Positions 22,273 through 33,389 of a stretch of 64,000 bases of DNA are shown piece after piece. Within the stretch, counting starts at the first letter, position 1; every line of letters starts with the position of its first letter. Source of the DNA: Hysterangium stoloniferum. Taxonomy: Eukaryota; Basidiomycota; Agaricomycetes; Hysterangiales; Hysterangiaceae. Position numbers and translations under genes: made by a program. A model generated the notes under the pieces. The model was not told where the DNA came from, did not search any database, and saw nothing but the letters and a program-made list of their open reading frames with translations. The stretch spans positions 235,324 to 299,323 of the forward strand of contig WHVD01000106.1 in the NCBI GenBank assembly GCA_015178975.1, written 5' to 3'.

Positions 22273-22835
22273 CTACATACTCCGAACACGCCGCGCCGTA
22301 TCCTCCGGAATAGCATCTTGTTTACCCTCATTCGTTGCATTCTAGGGAAAACCTATATACATCGCTAAACAAAGAAGCACTCCGTTCACTCACCTTGTCG
22401 GGCTTCATACTTCCGTCCGGTGCCACAACCATGACTTTTTCAGGATATGCGGGATACCCTGGCTTGCCGCTGTTTGTGAGTGAACATGGTGTCCATGGCT
22501 TGCAAACCTCTCCGAATTTGTCCCCCGACTGACGGTCTCACGCGTCCACCCGCCCACGCCAGTTCTACTTTACGCGCGGACCTGATCCCTCCTCAACCAC
22601 TCATCTTTGCCGTTTCTTGCCCTTGCCCAATAATATGTCTCACTCACACCACACCCTCCCCAGGGCACCAACCACGCTGTCATCCATTGAACCGATCCAC
22701 TGCTCTCACTTTCAAATACTCCCAGACATGCTAAACCCCAGCCCGGTGGTTTGCATACTCCAAATGAGTAGGCACCGTCGTCGTTGAAGGCAGGTAAACA
22801 AACAAAAACCTCAGTGTGGTCTCCTTGGGCGACAT
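22273..22835 (-). CDS. Small four-exon gene of unknown function, about 132 aa
   Basis: Proposed exons on the minus strand: 22,759-22,835; 22,582-22,699; 22,394-22,528; 22,273-22,341. The introns are 59, 53 and 52 nt with GT..AG ends, and the frame stays open to TAG. The third exon (CKPWTPCSLTNSGKPGYPAY) and last exon (NATNEGKQDAIPEDTARRV) look strongly protein-like. The first exon starts MSPKETTLRFLFVYLPS. The splice choice between exons 1 and 2 is uncertain; a longer first exon with two shorter introns also keeps a frame. A TATA-like tatttat block at about 23,008 and a CT-rich leader lie upstream. I do not recognise the family and see no membrane segment beyond a short hydrophobic run near residues 8-15. 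Confidence 0.5.
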
Positions 22836-23502
22836 GGCAATGAGGTAGCCGTGTAGGCTGTCACAAACACTAGGAGCTTGGGTGTAGAGGTTAGGTTAAG
22901 GGGGATTGGGAAAGAGGGTGCTTGAGAGATCGAGACCGAGGAGTACTTTAGAGATCTCAATCGAGTGTTATGGAGAAAAGGATGAATGTGAGAGTCTTTG
23001 CATGAACTATTTATCCTACCCTCTCCATTGTTTGTCAATCTTGTATCTGACCTTATTACCAGTTCTACACACTGTTTTGTAGATAAAATATTTCTTGAGA
23101 AATGTCATCTGAAATCCTGATCAGTACCAATCCCCTTGCATTTGTTTGATGGTGTTAAGAGTAGGACTAAAGTGGTGGAGCAAGGATAGGGGATGACTGA
23201 AATGTCATTACTGGTAACTCCAGTTACTAAAGACAAGTGGAGCTTAGTGTAAGCCTGGCGCCCCAATCTTACTCATTGTCCCTTTGTTCCACTCCTTTGT
23301 TCCACTCCTTTTGTTCTACCACGTGATCACGGCATACATATAAAGCCTAGGTAGTTTTCCTTCTCTAGAACTTACCGTACGCTGCATCTGCCTGTATCCT
23401 GTTCTTGTTCTGGACAATACACTGTGGTCCTGTCAACTTGTGTGACCCCCAGTGATCCCAATTGACGATGGGATTACACTTAGCTTCAATATATGTGTTG
23501 TG

Positions 23503-24849
23503 TGTCACAACCATCAGTCACAAAATTGTCACAACATACTTTTGACAACTCTTCAACTCATCTTTGACACATTGATTTATCTTTGACAAAAATTCCAACT
23601 CAACATTCTATTCAACATCTTTGACACCTCGAATTCATTTGACTTACATTTGACTAGTCTCATTTTGATGTCATATATGATTTCATTCATAGTGTTAAGT
23701 TGCATGCAGAGCTTATCAGAGGGTTTCTGGAGAAACCTGTGGGAAAGCCAGTAGGACTTGGCTTCAGCTTATAGGCTGTGCCCTCCCAAGATTGTGTCAT
23801 CCAATTTCAGATGGGCGGATGGGAATCCCAGGGAGTCCAGGAGTAGTTGGTGGGTTGAGAGGTTGGAGGGTTGACTGCAGGAATTCTGTGGAGGTCGAGA
23901 GGTTGGGTGGTGATGAGTTGGAGGTCAAGTGATAGCCTGTGGGCTCCAACAAGGTAAGAGCAGTGTGTTTCAAAGAGGAGAATAGAGTGGAAAATGTACT
24001 GAGATTACTGGGGAGAATCTAAGCTGATTTTCTGACTGGATTGTATGTACAACATCTGCCAGACTATATAGACTGTGGAATGTATAACATACCAAATCCA
24101 GTAATAATGAAATCTAAACTAGTAAACATGAAACGAGATAAGTAAACACCAGATTTGGTGTTAGGAACAGAACAGAGTGGAGTGGAGTCTGAATTGTGAC
24201 AGGTAGTTAAACCATAACGGGAATGGGGTGGGAGTGGAGTCCGAATCGTGACAGGTCATTTGACCATAACAGGAATGGGGCTCAGTTAGAGAGCTGATGG
24301 GTTTTCTGAGTGGAGTCCGGTGACTGGTATGTGGGACAAGGTCAGAGATAGACAGGAGCAGGTTCCAGTGGGTATTCCGGTGACTGATACATGAAGTAAC
24401 AAAGGTCGAGCATGGACAGGTCTGATGTCCAGAGTCTGGTGGGTATTCCAGTAAACTGATACTTGGTACATGTAGGGTGCAGATGCATATAAGTTAGTGC
24501 CCAGAGTACGGCGGGTTTTCCAGTCATAACACATAGGTCATAGTTTAATGATAGGTTAACGAAGAAAGGCATAAAAGAGCAATGAGAAGAGCAAAGGACC
24601 TCAGTCAGAAAATCTCTCCATTGTATGTATATTAGTTATCTGTATTATTAATCTACCTCTCAATCTCATCTTATGTGATAGTTGAAACCCTTCAACATTA
24701 ACATCTATGAGCCTTTGTGACTGGTATTAGCCTCTCACTTCATCGACAGGGCAAATCTATACTTCATTGAATGAGGCTTCTGTATTCGGTTTTGTAGAAT
24801 AAATTACAATTATTATTCAACTTAATTGAAGGAAATTTGATTCGTGTCA
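23503..24849 (-). mobile_element. Solo LTR of the TGTCA/TGACA family, interrupted by another LTR
   Basis: It begins TGTCACAACC at 23,503 and ends GATTCGTGTCA at 24,849, with perfect 5-bp duplications TTGTG at 23,498-23,502 and 24,850-24,854. Without the inner LTR it is about 503 bp, near the other members (430 and 485 bp). The flanks joined together read gcttcaatatatgtgttgtgcccttgcac, given here in pieces of the U5 hairpin motif, so it landed inside that motif of a still older LTR. A sequence like a copia primer site (tggtatttcagagc) follows at about 24,884, so the host may have been a 5' LTR starting near 23,152. Confidence 0.85.
23693..24531 (-). mobile_element. Solo LTR nested in the LTR 23,503-24,849
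   Basis: An 839-bp LTR from TGTTAAGTTGC to CAGTCATAACA, with perfect 5-bp duplications CATAG at 23,688-23,692 and 24,532-24,536. It carries the U5 hairpin motif at about 23,757-23,790 and an attttctgact block (about 24,028), like the self-priming site of gypsy-2. It is closely related to the LTR at 43,885-44,709. Confidence 0.9.
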
Positions 24850-24854
24850 TTGTG

Positions 24855-25597
24855 CCCTTGCACAAAACTATCAAGTGCTCTGGTATTTCAGAGCAAACAA
24901 AAAGTACATGGCAAGATGTAATTTGACACTTAGCTGTAAACTGGGATCCAGAGGTTAAAAGTCAAAAGGGAAACAAGTGTTGGTCTGGCCAGAGACTAGT
25001 TCAAGGATTAAGAAATACTTCATAACAATTAGGTATCATCTTGCAAGCTTCTAAACACAAGAAGGAAGTTCTAAGTGGGTATTCTTGGCCAATATTCAAA
25101 CTAAAGAGCAGTAGTGTACAAAATGGGGATTTTATACTAAAGTAAAATTGAACCATGGAGGGCTGTTAAGTTCTGGATCTCTGGGTGGAATTTCCAGTGG
25201 ATATTCCAGACACTTCCCAGAATATGTCCACTGTTAGGGCAACATTAACAAGGCTACCAAACGCAAGATAGAATATTGAAATATGAAGTAAAGAGGGGAC
25301 AGCTCAATGACAGAGATATCACACTTGTTTTAGTGGGGTTCCTAAGAGATTGAAACTAAAGAAATGAGTATGTACAGGTCTACTATTTATACTATTTATT
25401 TAATATTTATTTAGTATTTTTTATTTATTAGAAATCTAAGAAAAATACTAAAAATGGCATGTATGCACCCTACAGTGCATAGCCACACCTTGGCGCTTAT
25501 GTGAGCTTGCCCAGTGCTGTGTAGGCCCACACAGCACACTGGCACTTGCGTAGGTGCCAACTGCATTTGTAGTGCCAGCACACAAGGTGGCCCATGG
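24855..25597. other. LTR-derived and low-complexity sequence, no gene
   Basis: It has LTR-like sentences (for example ggtggaatttccagtggatattcc at about 25,190) but no boundaries I can fix. From 25,460 a TGC/GCA-rich stretch begins; it continues on the far side of the MITE-like element (26,145-26,340), so this is the sequence that element entered. Confidence 0.4.
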
Positions 25598-26139
25598 GAG
25601 GATAACCCAAAACTTTAAAAATTATTTATCCACTAAAGTATATATATTTATATTGTTTGTTGTAAAATTAATATTTAATCAAATTCAGTTGATTAGGTAT
25701 CACTCTGAAGAATGCAAAAACATTAATATTTATTCTATATCTGACAAAATTTAGTCAAACAATCATCTGTAGATTATTCTTTTGGAATAAATTGCACAGT
25801 GGGGGATTGGTACCCCAGATAGTTCTGGTTAACTCTCTAAACCAACTAAATTTAAATTATATGAAATATATTTGAAAGTTTGCTTGTATACAAGAGAATA
25901 CATCATAACCCAAAGATTAAGTCATAACCCAAATAATCTAGGTTAACCCAAATAATCTTGTGTAACTATGTCATTTGTGTGTATTTTAAAAAGGCATGCA
26001 TATTTTAAAGATGAAATTTCAGGTAATTAAATATAAACTCATAGAATAAGTTGTTATGGCCAGAAGGAATAGTCTCACTTGGAAAATATGAGGATTATTC
26101 AGTAAAATTTTGTATATTCAATAAAGTGTGACCATCCTC
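25598..26139 (-). mobile_element. MITE-like element, copy 2 (GAGGATA ends)
   Basis: A 542-bp non-coding element from GAGGATAACCC to GACCATCCTC, flanked by perfect 5-bp duplications CATGG (25,593-25,597 and 26,140-26,144). It is the reverse complement of copy 1 at 14,633-15,347, with clear similarity along its length (for example ttattcaaatatac-like ends, the tcataacccaaataatc units and the aaactttaaaaattattt end). Two copies at unrelated sites with the same ends support a real transposable family. Confidence 0.75.
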
Positions 26140-26356
26140 CATGGGCACAGTGTGAAGCACTATGTGTCCATTGGGGCATAGGCAGTGGCATCGGCCTTAT
26201 GTCAGCACTATTGTTTGGCCATGCCACTGCTGCATTGTGTTGTGGTGCTGCTGTGCCACATCACTGTGTCACTGTGTGGCCACTTTTCATGTGGGCAGCA
26301 GTGTGATTACATAATTGCACTTGCACCTTTGCCTGTACTGTTTTTGTAGGTGCATA

Positions 26357-26383
26357 ATAAAATAAAATAAAATAAAATAAAAT
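26357..26383. repeat. Microsatellite (AAAAT)n
   Basis: About five copies of the pentamer aaaat run just before the LTR-like block that starts near 26,391. Confidence 0.9.
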
Positions 26384-26390
26384 CAATACC

Positions 26391-27324
26391 TGACAGACTT
26401 TAATAAGATGAGGAAATGGTGCTTCCTAGGGTCTGTGACAGAGAGTCCTCTGACATCCACAGAGTTCCAGAGAATTAGTCTGGGAGCTTCTAGGGATTAG
26501 TCTGGGAGCTTCTGGGGATTAGTCTGGGAGCTTCTGGGGATTAGTCTGGGAGCTTCTGAGGATTAGTCTGGGAGCTTCTGGGGATTAGTCTGGGAGCTTC
26601 TGGGGATTAGTCTGGGAGCTTCTGGGGATTAGTCTGGGAGCTTCTGGGGATTAGTCTGGGAGCTTCTGGGGATTAGTCTGGGAGCTTCTGGGGATTAGTC
26701 TGGGAGCTTCTGGGGGTTGGTCTGGGAGCTTCTGGGGGTTGGTCTGGGAGCTTCTGGGGATTGGTCTGGAAGCTTCTGGGGAGTGGTCTGGGAGCTTCTG
26801 GGGATTGGTCTGGAAGCTTCTGGGGATTAGTCTGGGAGCTTCTGGGGATTAATCTGGGGAGTATTGGAATATTACCAGAGTATGGGATGGACTTGGCTTC
26901 AGCTTATGTGCTGTGCCCTTGTGCACTCACTCTGGTGTCCATATTTCAGAGGTTGGATATACATATGCCAGAGTGTTTACAAATACTTAGAGTTCCAGAG
27001 AGATCCGGATATTGAGGATACAGAAAGACAGAAGGGACAAGAAACTAAGTTGAGATTAAAACTGAGGAGTAAGTACATGACTATGGAAGACTATATAGAT
27101 GTTCCAATAATTGTACTACAAGTCTGGGAGTATAATAAGACCTATTTGGAACTGTTTCCAAACCAAGCATATAATAACAAGTTAGATAAATGAGGAAACA
27201 AGTATGGGAAGAACAATAAACAACAAATCAACATCTGTCAACCAGTCAGTTACCAAATGTGAAACAAAGGAAGTGAGTCAGAATGTCCACAGATATCTAA
27301 TACTATCCAGAAATGGTCCTAACA
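26391..27324 (-). mobile_element. LTR (probably solo), expanded by a minisatellite
   Basis: From about 26,870 it matches the LTRs at 33,722-34,357 and part of that ending at 44,790, including the U5 hairpin motif (26,889-26,924), the gaggttggatatacatatgcc-type block and the GGTCCTAACA end at 27,324. The left end is uncertain (a TGACAG at 26,391 is possible), and I found no matching target duplication. Confidence 0.55.
26473..26860. repeat. 22-bp minisatellite, about 17 copies
   Basis: The unit gggattagtctgggagcttct is repeated head to tail with few changes; late units read ggttggtctgg or gagtggtctgg. It lies in the U5 side of an LTR, between the LTR end and the hairpin motif, where related LTRs have shorter ccagaaa/ggggat-type sequence. 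It is therefore an expansion inside an LTR. Confidence 0.95.
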
Positions 27325-28541
27325 CTATAATGATTAAGTGTGTGTACTTCCAGGAAAGCCATGGATTCTAGGCAGGTTGGAACATTGGCATAGAGAAGTG
27401 ACAACAGTTGACAGGGATGATTGATGATTGAGTGAAAGTTGGGTCTGGAATACCCAGGAGTATTGCATGAGAATTGCAAACCAAATTAACTTGTAATATT
27501 TTATTGGACATGTAGTTAGGTAGTAAGAAATAACCACTCCCAGCTGTTTCAGTCCAAATACCTGCTATAAACCTGCCAGGTACATACATAAATACATACT
27601 GTACAAATCAGCTTCATACAGCTCCACAGCTGATATTTGGACGATAACAGCTCAAAGTGGTCATTTTTACTATATAAATCCTGTTAGTAATCAAGTCTTC
27701 GCATAAAACGTAACCGAAATATGGATCCGATGATGAGTATATGCACATATATGTGCATATATTGTAGTGCCGTTAAGGGGAGTAACTCCTAATTACAAAT
27801 TTCTCCTTTGTGATGCAAATTGACTAGAAACTTCGAGCATCAAAAATTTCCCCTTTTTACTCCCCTAATAACTCTCCTAAAATAATTAGAAAGTAAATAA
27901 AAAGTCGCAACATTTCGCCATATACCTCAGTGAAGTTTACTCACTCACTCACTGAGCTTCGAATTTAGACTCTACCCTTTCGAATTCTTGTCTCCTATTC
28001 AACAAATCCATGTCCAATAACATATTGTGAGCTTATTCAATTTGGTCAGTGGTTGGCTCACAAATGAGTTCCCAAGCTCAAATGGACTCCAATTGTGGGA
28101 AATATGTCACACATTAAACTTTGGAGTTGTAACATGATAATTCACTAGATACATATACATATACATATACATATAGTATTAAAATTAATATACAGAGTTA
28201 CAAGGTGATCAGTCAACATTTGAAGCAGCCATGGTTCAATATTTCCGGGTATTCTAGCATGTGCCTTACATAATGCAAAAAGTACCACTGGCACCCCACT
28301 ATGACATTCCCAAAATGGTAGTGATTACAAATATGGTGGGATAATCAATAAGATTTGTCTCAAGTGTTCCATCCAAGCCATTGCTCCACTAAGCCAGATG
28401 CTTGACTAATTACGGGCACTATCAGGGGGTCATAGCACTTTTGAGATGATAGGCAATGGTTTCAGGGAGGTCGGGGAAGCAAGAAAATATGAAATTCTCA
28501 AAGAGCTTGGAAGGACATAGATAGATACACATATATCATAG
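27325..28541. other. No supported gene; AT-rich with small palindromes
   Basis: It holds a gcacatatatgtgc palindrome at about 27,741 and an inverted pair (taaggggagtaa at 27,774, ttactccccta at 27,858). It also has an atacat microsatellite at 28,150-28,177. No coding signature was seen. Confidence 0.5.
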
Positions 28542-28790
28542 TGTTGGAATTTATCAAGCTGATTACGCGTTCATTCTGCTTATGTAATCAAAGGTTTGCG
28601 CGCACCATTGTCAAGCCTTTTGTCTCTCCACTTTTGTTCTCCCCTTTTGTTCTCTATTTTAGTATTCCTTTTGTTTAACAGATACATATAAGTAGCCTAG
28701 AGTCCATGTATCTAGCCATTCGTTTGCCTTACGGCCAAATAGACAAACAGAACCTTATTGCTCTCTGTTCTCGCGAGCTTAATTCTAACA
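28542..28790 (+). mobile_element. Short solo LTR, copia-like, 249 bp
   Basis: It starts TGTTGGAATTT and ends AATTCTAACA, with perfect 5-bp duplications CATAG at 28,537-28,541 and 28,791-28,795. The short length, TGTTGGAAT..TTCTAACA ends and an internal acatataagtagcc TATA-like block are typical of Ty1/cop LTRs. Orientation is inferred from the TATA block. Confidence 0.85.
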
Positions 28791-28895
28791 CATAGAGAAC
28801 ATGAAGAGTTGGGCTAGAGGCCTCTCCTCTCATCTGCATCCCCCAGGAATGCATTTCCTTCATTTTCATCTTCATCCACACTTCTGGCTCGATCA

Positions 28896-29430
28896 TCACA
28901 CATTAAACTGAGAGCCCATCCAAATGCCAACATCCTGCCTTCTTAAATTATCTTCTTCTAGCTTGTGTTCGTGCTCTGAGTCATTAGCAACTTCATTTGT
29001 AGGGTCTTCTATCTCAACTGAAGCCTTCTCTGTTGTATGCCTTTGCACAATTATTGCAGGTAGCCCTGTCACCTTTTTTGCCCTTGCACATTTCCGTTTA
29101 TTGGAGTTACTCAGAGTCATCAACTCAGACTGTTGAGAATCTGATTGTACCGGCCTGGGTGTTGAGACAGGGGTGAAATTGCGAGTCTATGAAAATATTA
29201 ACAGCCACAAGCTGTTACGGGACATATGAACCACCTTTACAAGTACTGTGTGGGGCTCGTTCTTCCAGAAAAAGAAGGAGAATTGGTAAGTACCTGTGAA
29301 ATTTACAAGTTGGAAGTAGAGTAGGAAGCATCTCAGGGGACACCCACCTCCTCTGCTGACTGAGACAGGTGCCCTTTTAGCTGTGGAAGATCCTTGCTCC
29401 TTGCTCCTCCTTGAGCTTGGGTCCTATCCT
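28896..29430 (-). pseudogene. Possible gene remnant, unidentified
   Basis: On the minus strand 29,170-28,896 encodes a hydrophilic, acidic stretch (KRKCARAKKVTGLPAIIVQ, later EHEHKLEEDNLRRQD) that looks protein-coding. Further upstream 29,430-29,345 gives a second plausible coding piece (LPQLKGHLSQSAEE) ending in a GTGGGT donor. I could not join them with confidence or assign a family. It may be part of a transposon-encoded protein. Confidence 0.3.
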
Positions 29431-29751
29431 GGAACGAGGTGAGTATGAACATACACTACGCTGTGGACAAGAAGTTACACAGGGCGCAGATCCTCGAGCA
29501 CACGTTGTAGGGTGTCTATAGTATGTGAAAACCACATATATAATTGCGTTAGTATTCTGTTAATGTTGTGACGACGCGAAGGACGAACAGTCAGACATCC
29601 AACATGTTGTTTGGTTGTTTGGTTCAGATAGTGTTTGTAGACGCGTTGTTTGGTTCAGATTGTTTGGATTTGTAATAATTTCCTTTTTTGGCAAATGTCA
29701 TAGTGGGGCGCCTGTGTTCGTTTAATGCAAACTGAGTGATGTGTCAATTAA

Positions 29752-29855
29752 AGTGGTACACAAGGTATATTTCAGCAGGAAAATGTATACTATATGTAGC
29801 ATTTCTTGTGTTTTGACCTAAGGTCAGATGTTATTTTATTTTGACAATGTAACGC
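29752..29855 (+). repeat. Dispersed repeat shared with 17,525-17,640
   Basis: Same block order as the copy next to gypsy-2. It lies about 180 bp upstream of the gene starting at 30,035 and may mark the edge of transposon-derived DNA. Confidence 0.7.
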
Positions 29856-30034
29856 TTGCGTCACAATCGGCATCTTTCCTCAAACCAAGGTATGCTATTT
29901 GGTCTTGCCACTGTATCTAACAGACTTACTCGTACTGAAGCTCATTTTATATGCAGTCGTTGGTACGCATCTGATTCCCTGATCAGCGTTATCTACTTCT
30001 GAACGCGAACCACGCCGCACCAGCTTTGATTTTA

Positions 30035-30808
30035 ATGGCCAACCTCGTTCGCAATGCTAAGTCTGATTGGACTATTATCGACCTTACCGCGTACAATATC
30101 TCTATCATCCGGCAGAATGCTGCTACCTTCTTCGGTCAGGTGTCCCTCCCTCCTCCGCCTCATCATCCCGATCTCCTCAACAGATTGACGGCGGACGAAA
30201 TGGCAGACGAAGAAAGCTACCAGGTTGTCCGGTATATGGATCTCGCGATGGATCCAGTTCCAGGTGAAGAGTCTGCTGTGGATGATTTCGCCATGCAACT
30301 TCTGCGCGTAATGGGTTACGCCGGTCGAGCGTTTGGTAGGGACTTACGCAGTCGCAAAGACATCCCTCTGTTCATATGCGGAGAGTGGAGGCATGCTAAG
30401 ACAGATGTGTGCGTCATGGATACGAACGGATATCTACTCCTCGTTCAGGAAGACAAACGACATTTAGAAATCGTAGACCCTGCTCCTCAACTTATCGCCG
30501 AGGCCATCGCCGCCGTTCAGTCCAACAACCGAACCCGAGATCTCCTCGGCGTGGATCCCCTCGATGTCAAAGTAATGGCCGGCATCACGATGACTGGTAC
30601 ATCTCCAACATTATTCAAAATCCCTGTCACGTTGGAATTGATCGAGGCGGTTCAGAAGGGTGAATATCCAGCCACGCCCACAGTCGTGGCTATGCATCGC
30701 CCGGAGGTTCCCAGGCCTGCCCGTCGGCTTAACGAGGGTATGCGCCCTTTGGATAGCAGGCGTTGCATACTCGCTTGTTTTGAAGCGTTCAAGCAGTTTG
30801 TGAACTAA
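30035..30808 (+). CDS. Basidiomycete-restricted protein with a PD-(D/E)XK-like motif, 257 aa
   Basis: A single exon from ATG 30,035 (MANLVRNAKSDW) to TAA. Residues around 105-160 read DIPLFICGEWRHAKTDVCVM then YLLLVQEDKRH: a conserved D, a hydrophobic beta strand and an E-D-K triad. This arrangement resembles the D..(E/Q)xK core of restriction-endonuclease-like folds. I recall related proteins as multicopy in mushroom genomes with the same end (PRPARRLNEGMRPLDSRRCI); that is memory, not a search. Nuclease activity is an inference from the motif alone. No signal peptide or membrane segment. It lies between transposon blocks, so mobility of the family is possible. Confidence 0.65.
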   Translation: MANLVRNAKSDWTIIDLTAYNISIIRQNAATFFGQVSLPPPPHHPDLLNRLTADEMADEESYQVVRYMDLAMDPVPGEESAVDDFAMQLLRVMGYAGRAFGRDLRSRKDIPLFICGEWRHAKTDVCVMDTNGYLLLVQEDKRHLEIVDPAPQLIAEAIAAVQSNNRTRDLLGVDPLDVKVMAGITMTGTSPTLFKIPVTLELIEAVQKGEYPATPTVVAMHRPEVPRPARRLNEGMRPLDSRRCILACFEAFKQFVN

Positions 30809-30999
30809 AGAGTCCAACCTTGCAGAAAAGACACGATGTGCAAACAGAGTTTACCGATCTTCTGTCGCAGATTTTCTTGGTGATTGCCATGTCATGTTTT
30901 TCCTTTCCTTGTTGGGCGTTTCTGTTGGGAAGATACAGTAATATTGATGTTCGTCTCACCCGAAACACATTTTGCTTTCATATTGTCGATACTTGTTAT

Positions 31000-32350
31000 A
31001 TTCTTGGGTGAAATTTGCTCTCTAACAGTAGTACGAAACTCGTCATGAAAACATTCCTGTTATCAGCTTGAGGCCCGGTATCAAATGTGAGTGGGTGCTC
31101 AGCTAATGTCGAGCGGACTGAGGTGACGAGACAATGTTCCAAGGCCAAGGCTGACCATATTGCTTCTCGTTTGGATAATTCACGAATAGCCCATTCACAA
31201 AGATAGGACAGCGTTTGCATCAAAACGGTGTGAACACTTGAATAATAAAGGGTGTAGGGAGATATATAACGAGGTCGTTCGGATATACAAGATAGTGAGT
31301 CTTATTTTTTCCACCACGCGAAAGTCTTTTCTCAGCCGCCTATTTAGACAATGGTACAAGACTCATCATTTGGCAATTGGGGTTAGTCCATTTGCCATTA
31401 CTTCTCACCCTCATCAGGTTTGACATATCATCTATGGATGAATATAGAGACGTTTGAAATGGGAAATCAATACCTGAATGAGGCTGCTTAAAAGACACTG
31501 AATGCTGCCCAGAAGTTGATTGTCGAAATTAGGATGGCGGGGAATACTCCAACTATAACTCCTCCCAACGCTCCAGTCAAAGTGGACGTGGTGCTTTATT
31601 TTGACGGCACAGAAAACATCAGATAGAATGGAGGAGGGGTTAGTAGGCAATGACATGCGTACTGTGTATTAAACTCTTTGTGGGCTCTGGATAGCTTGCG
31701 TGATGGGGCAAAGCCTAGTGATAAAGTGAAGTTGATGGCTCTCTTTCTATCTACTGCCTCCCATCTGGCTATGTTTTCACCCTCCAAATATCTTCACTGG
31801 TTAGAGCGCACTCATGAAGATAAATTGAGACTGTAGCCACCGATCGTGGAGCTCCCATTTGATGTTGGGAGGATAGGGCATGTTGTGACTGAGGGGACTT
31901 GTATGATCCAAGGCGTCTGTCGACCCGAATTTGTGGTTCAGTTTGGATGGCCGTTGTACATTCCAATTGGTTATACATGGCTTGTGTTTCTGAGTCATGA
32001 ATGACAGATCCTGGACATGCTGGGAACCAGGGGACCCTACGGTCCGAAAAGACATGATTGACTTCCTGCAATCTAAACTTTATTTCCAAGGACTACCCTT
32101 CCCTTCCAAGCTTTCAGACCAAGTAGAAATTGCTGTCTTGGAGAGATGTTTACTGTTAGAGTTTAAACCGAAACGGAAGCAGCCATGAGGATTGAGACAA
32201 AATTGGTAGCTGGCCATATGCATGTGGCGTTCCGGCTCACATGGAGCATTTGAGGCGGGTGCACCATCAGAACCTATCCTAGCTGAGGCTGCTGTGAGGA
32301 TCATGCGTCCGACGATTTTGGAATCGCAATATATTTTTTTCAAAGGACTT
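31000..32350 (-). pseudogene. Run of coding-like segments on the minus strand, unidentified
   Basis: Several minus-strand stretches look coding but are in different frames: 32,343-32,090 (ERHMHMASYQFCLNPHGCFR), 32,085-31,770 (VNHVFSDRRVPWFPACPGS), 31,787-31,600 (NIARWEAVDRKRAINFTLSL), 31,630-31,475 (HFDWSVGRSYSWSIPRHPNF) and 31,223-31,020 (MQTLSYLCEWAIRELSKREA). Together they could be a multi-exon gene or its decayed remains. I could not fix splice sites or recognise a family. Confidence 0.3.
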
Positions 32351-33039
32351 GTCTAACGGCTTAATTACTTGGGGCGGATGGGTGAGCTTGTTGCACGACT
32401 ACTGCTGATACAGGCGTTGATGTGGCCGTTTCTCACTCAATCCTGGACTACACATGTGCTGATTAAATCAAGATTTGAATCCAGTCAAGCACCACCTGCA
32501 TTAAAATGTCAATCGCAGCCGCAACCGCGGCTGACGGAGTCAGCTGTATTAGGTCACTGTTTCATCAAAGATAGCCCCTCAACCTACTGCATCAATGTTT
32601 CATCAAACACAGTCTGAACCTACCGCCATTTCTACTGTCCCCTCTTGACCTGCTCTCCGGACTGATATCCTGTTGACTTTTCTGGGATTTCGGGTTAGCG
32701 ACGGATTGCGAGCATTAGGGCTCGGGTCGCAGCATTGGGGATTCACCGCGTACTATGGGTTACATAAGGTCTATTTGTACTTATTTAGTCCTTATCCGTT
32801 TACAACGAGTACTGCCACCTCACTCAGACAAACGGAAAGTTATACGGTCTAGGAACAGCACCACGAAAACTTAACATATCCTACCCAACAATCCCAGTCA
32901 GGAATAGTGATCTTTGGTTCTTAATTGGTGTGGTGCACAATCCAGGGAACTACACAATTTTTCAATACAACATACTGATAGAATGATAGAATACGGGGAG
33001 GGATTGGGGCACAAAATAATGATTCTAGTGGACAAGTAG

Positions 33040-33290
33040 ACCAATTCACCATTCTGGAGTATCTCCAACACTGGTGTCTCCAATGATGGTGTCCCATTAA
33101 CTCATACTCAAGTTTTTTCTTCATTGAACCATGCTCCTCTGTTCCATTCTGATGGTACCTCTCTGCTATTTTCTTGTATCATTGATTTGTGTTATTCACA
33201 TTTACTACACTCCTATTCCTTCTGTCTACTCATATTTTGATCCATCTCTTCCATCACTCTTTGTAATCCCATTTCAGAACTCCACTGTTA
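33040..33290. repeat. Dispersed repeat shared with 44,990-45,265
   Basis: Both stretches carry the same ordered blocks: caccattctgg, tctccaatgatggtgt, tgaaccatgctcctctgttc-like, tcttgtatcatt, ttctgtctactcatattttg and ctttgtaatcccatttc. Non-coding, and probably part of a retrotransposon that I cannot delimit. Confidence 0.7.
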
Positions 33291-33389
33291 AGCTTGGGGC
33301 TTATAGGCCAGTATCTGGGAATAACCTGCAGATATTCTGGGAGAAGGTAGGATTTGGATTTAGCATGGAGTCTGTTAGGACCCATGATG

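Noticed and set aside
22335-22734. Plus-strand frames over the small four-exon gene
   Set aside because: They are shadows of the minus-strand exons, which have conserved splice sites and continuous coding sense.
26473-26860. CRISPR-like array
   Set aside because: The 22-bp units abut without unique spacers and the organism is eukaryotic; this is a minisatellite.
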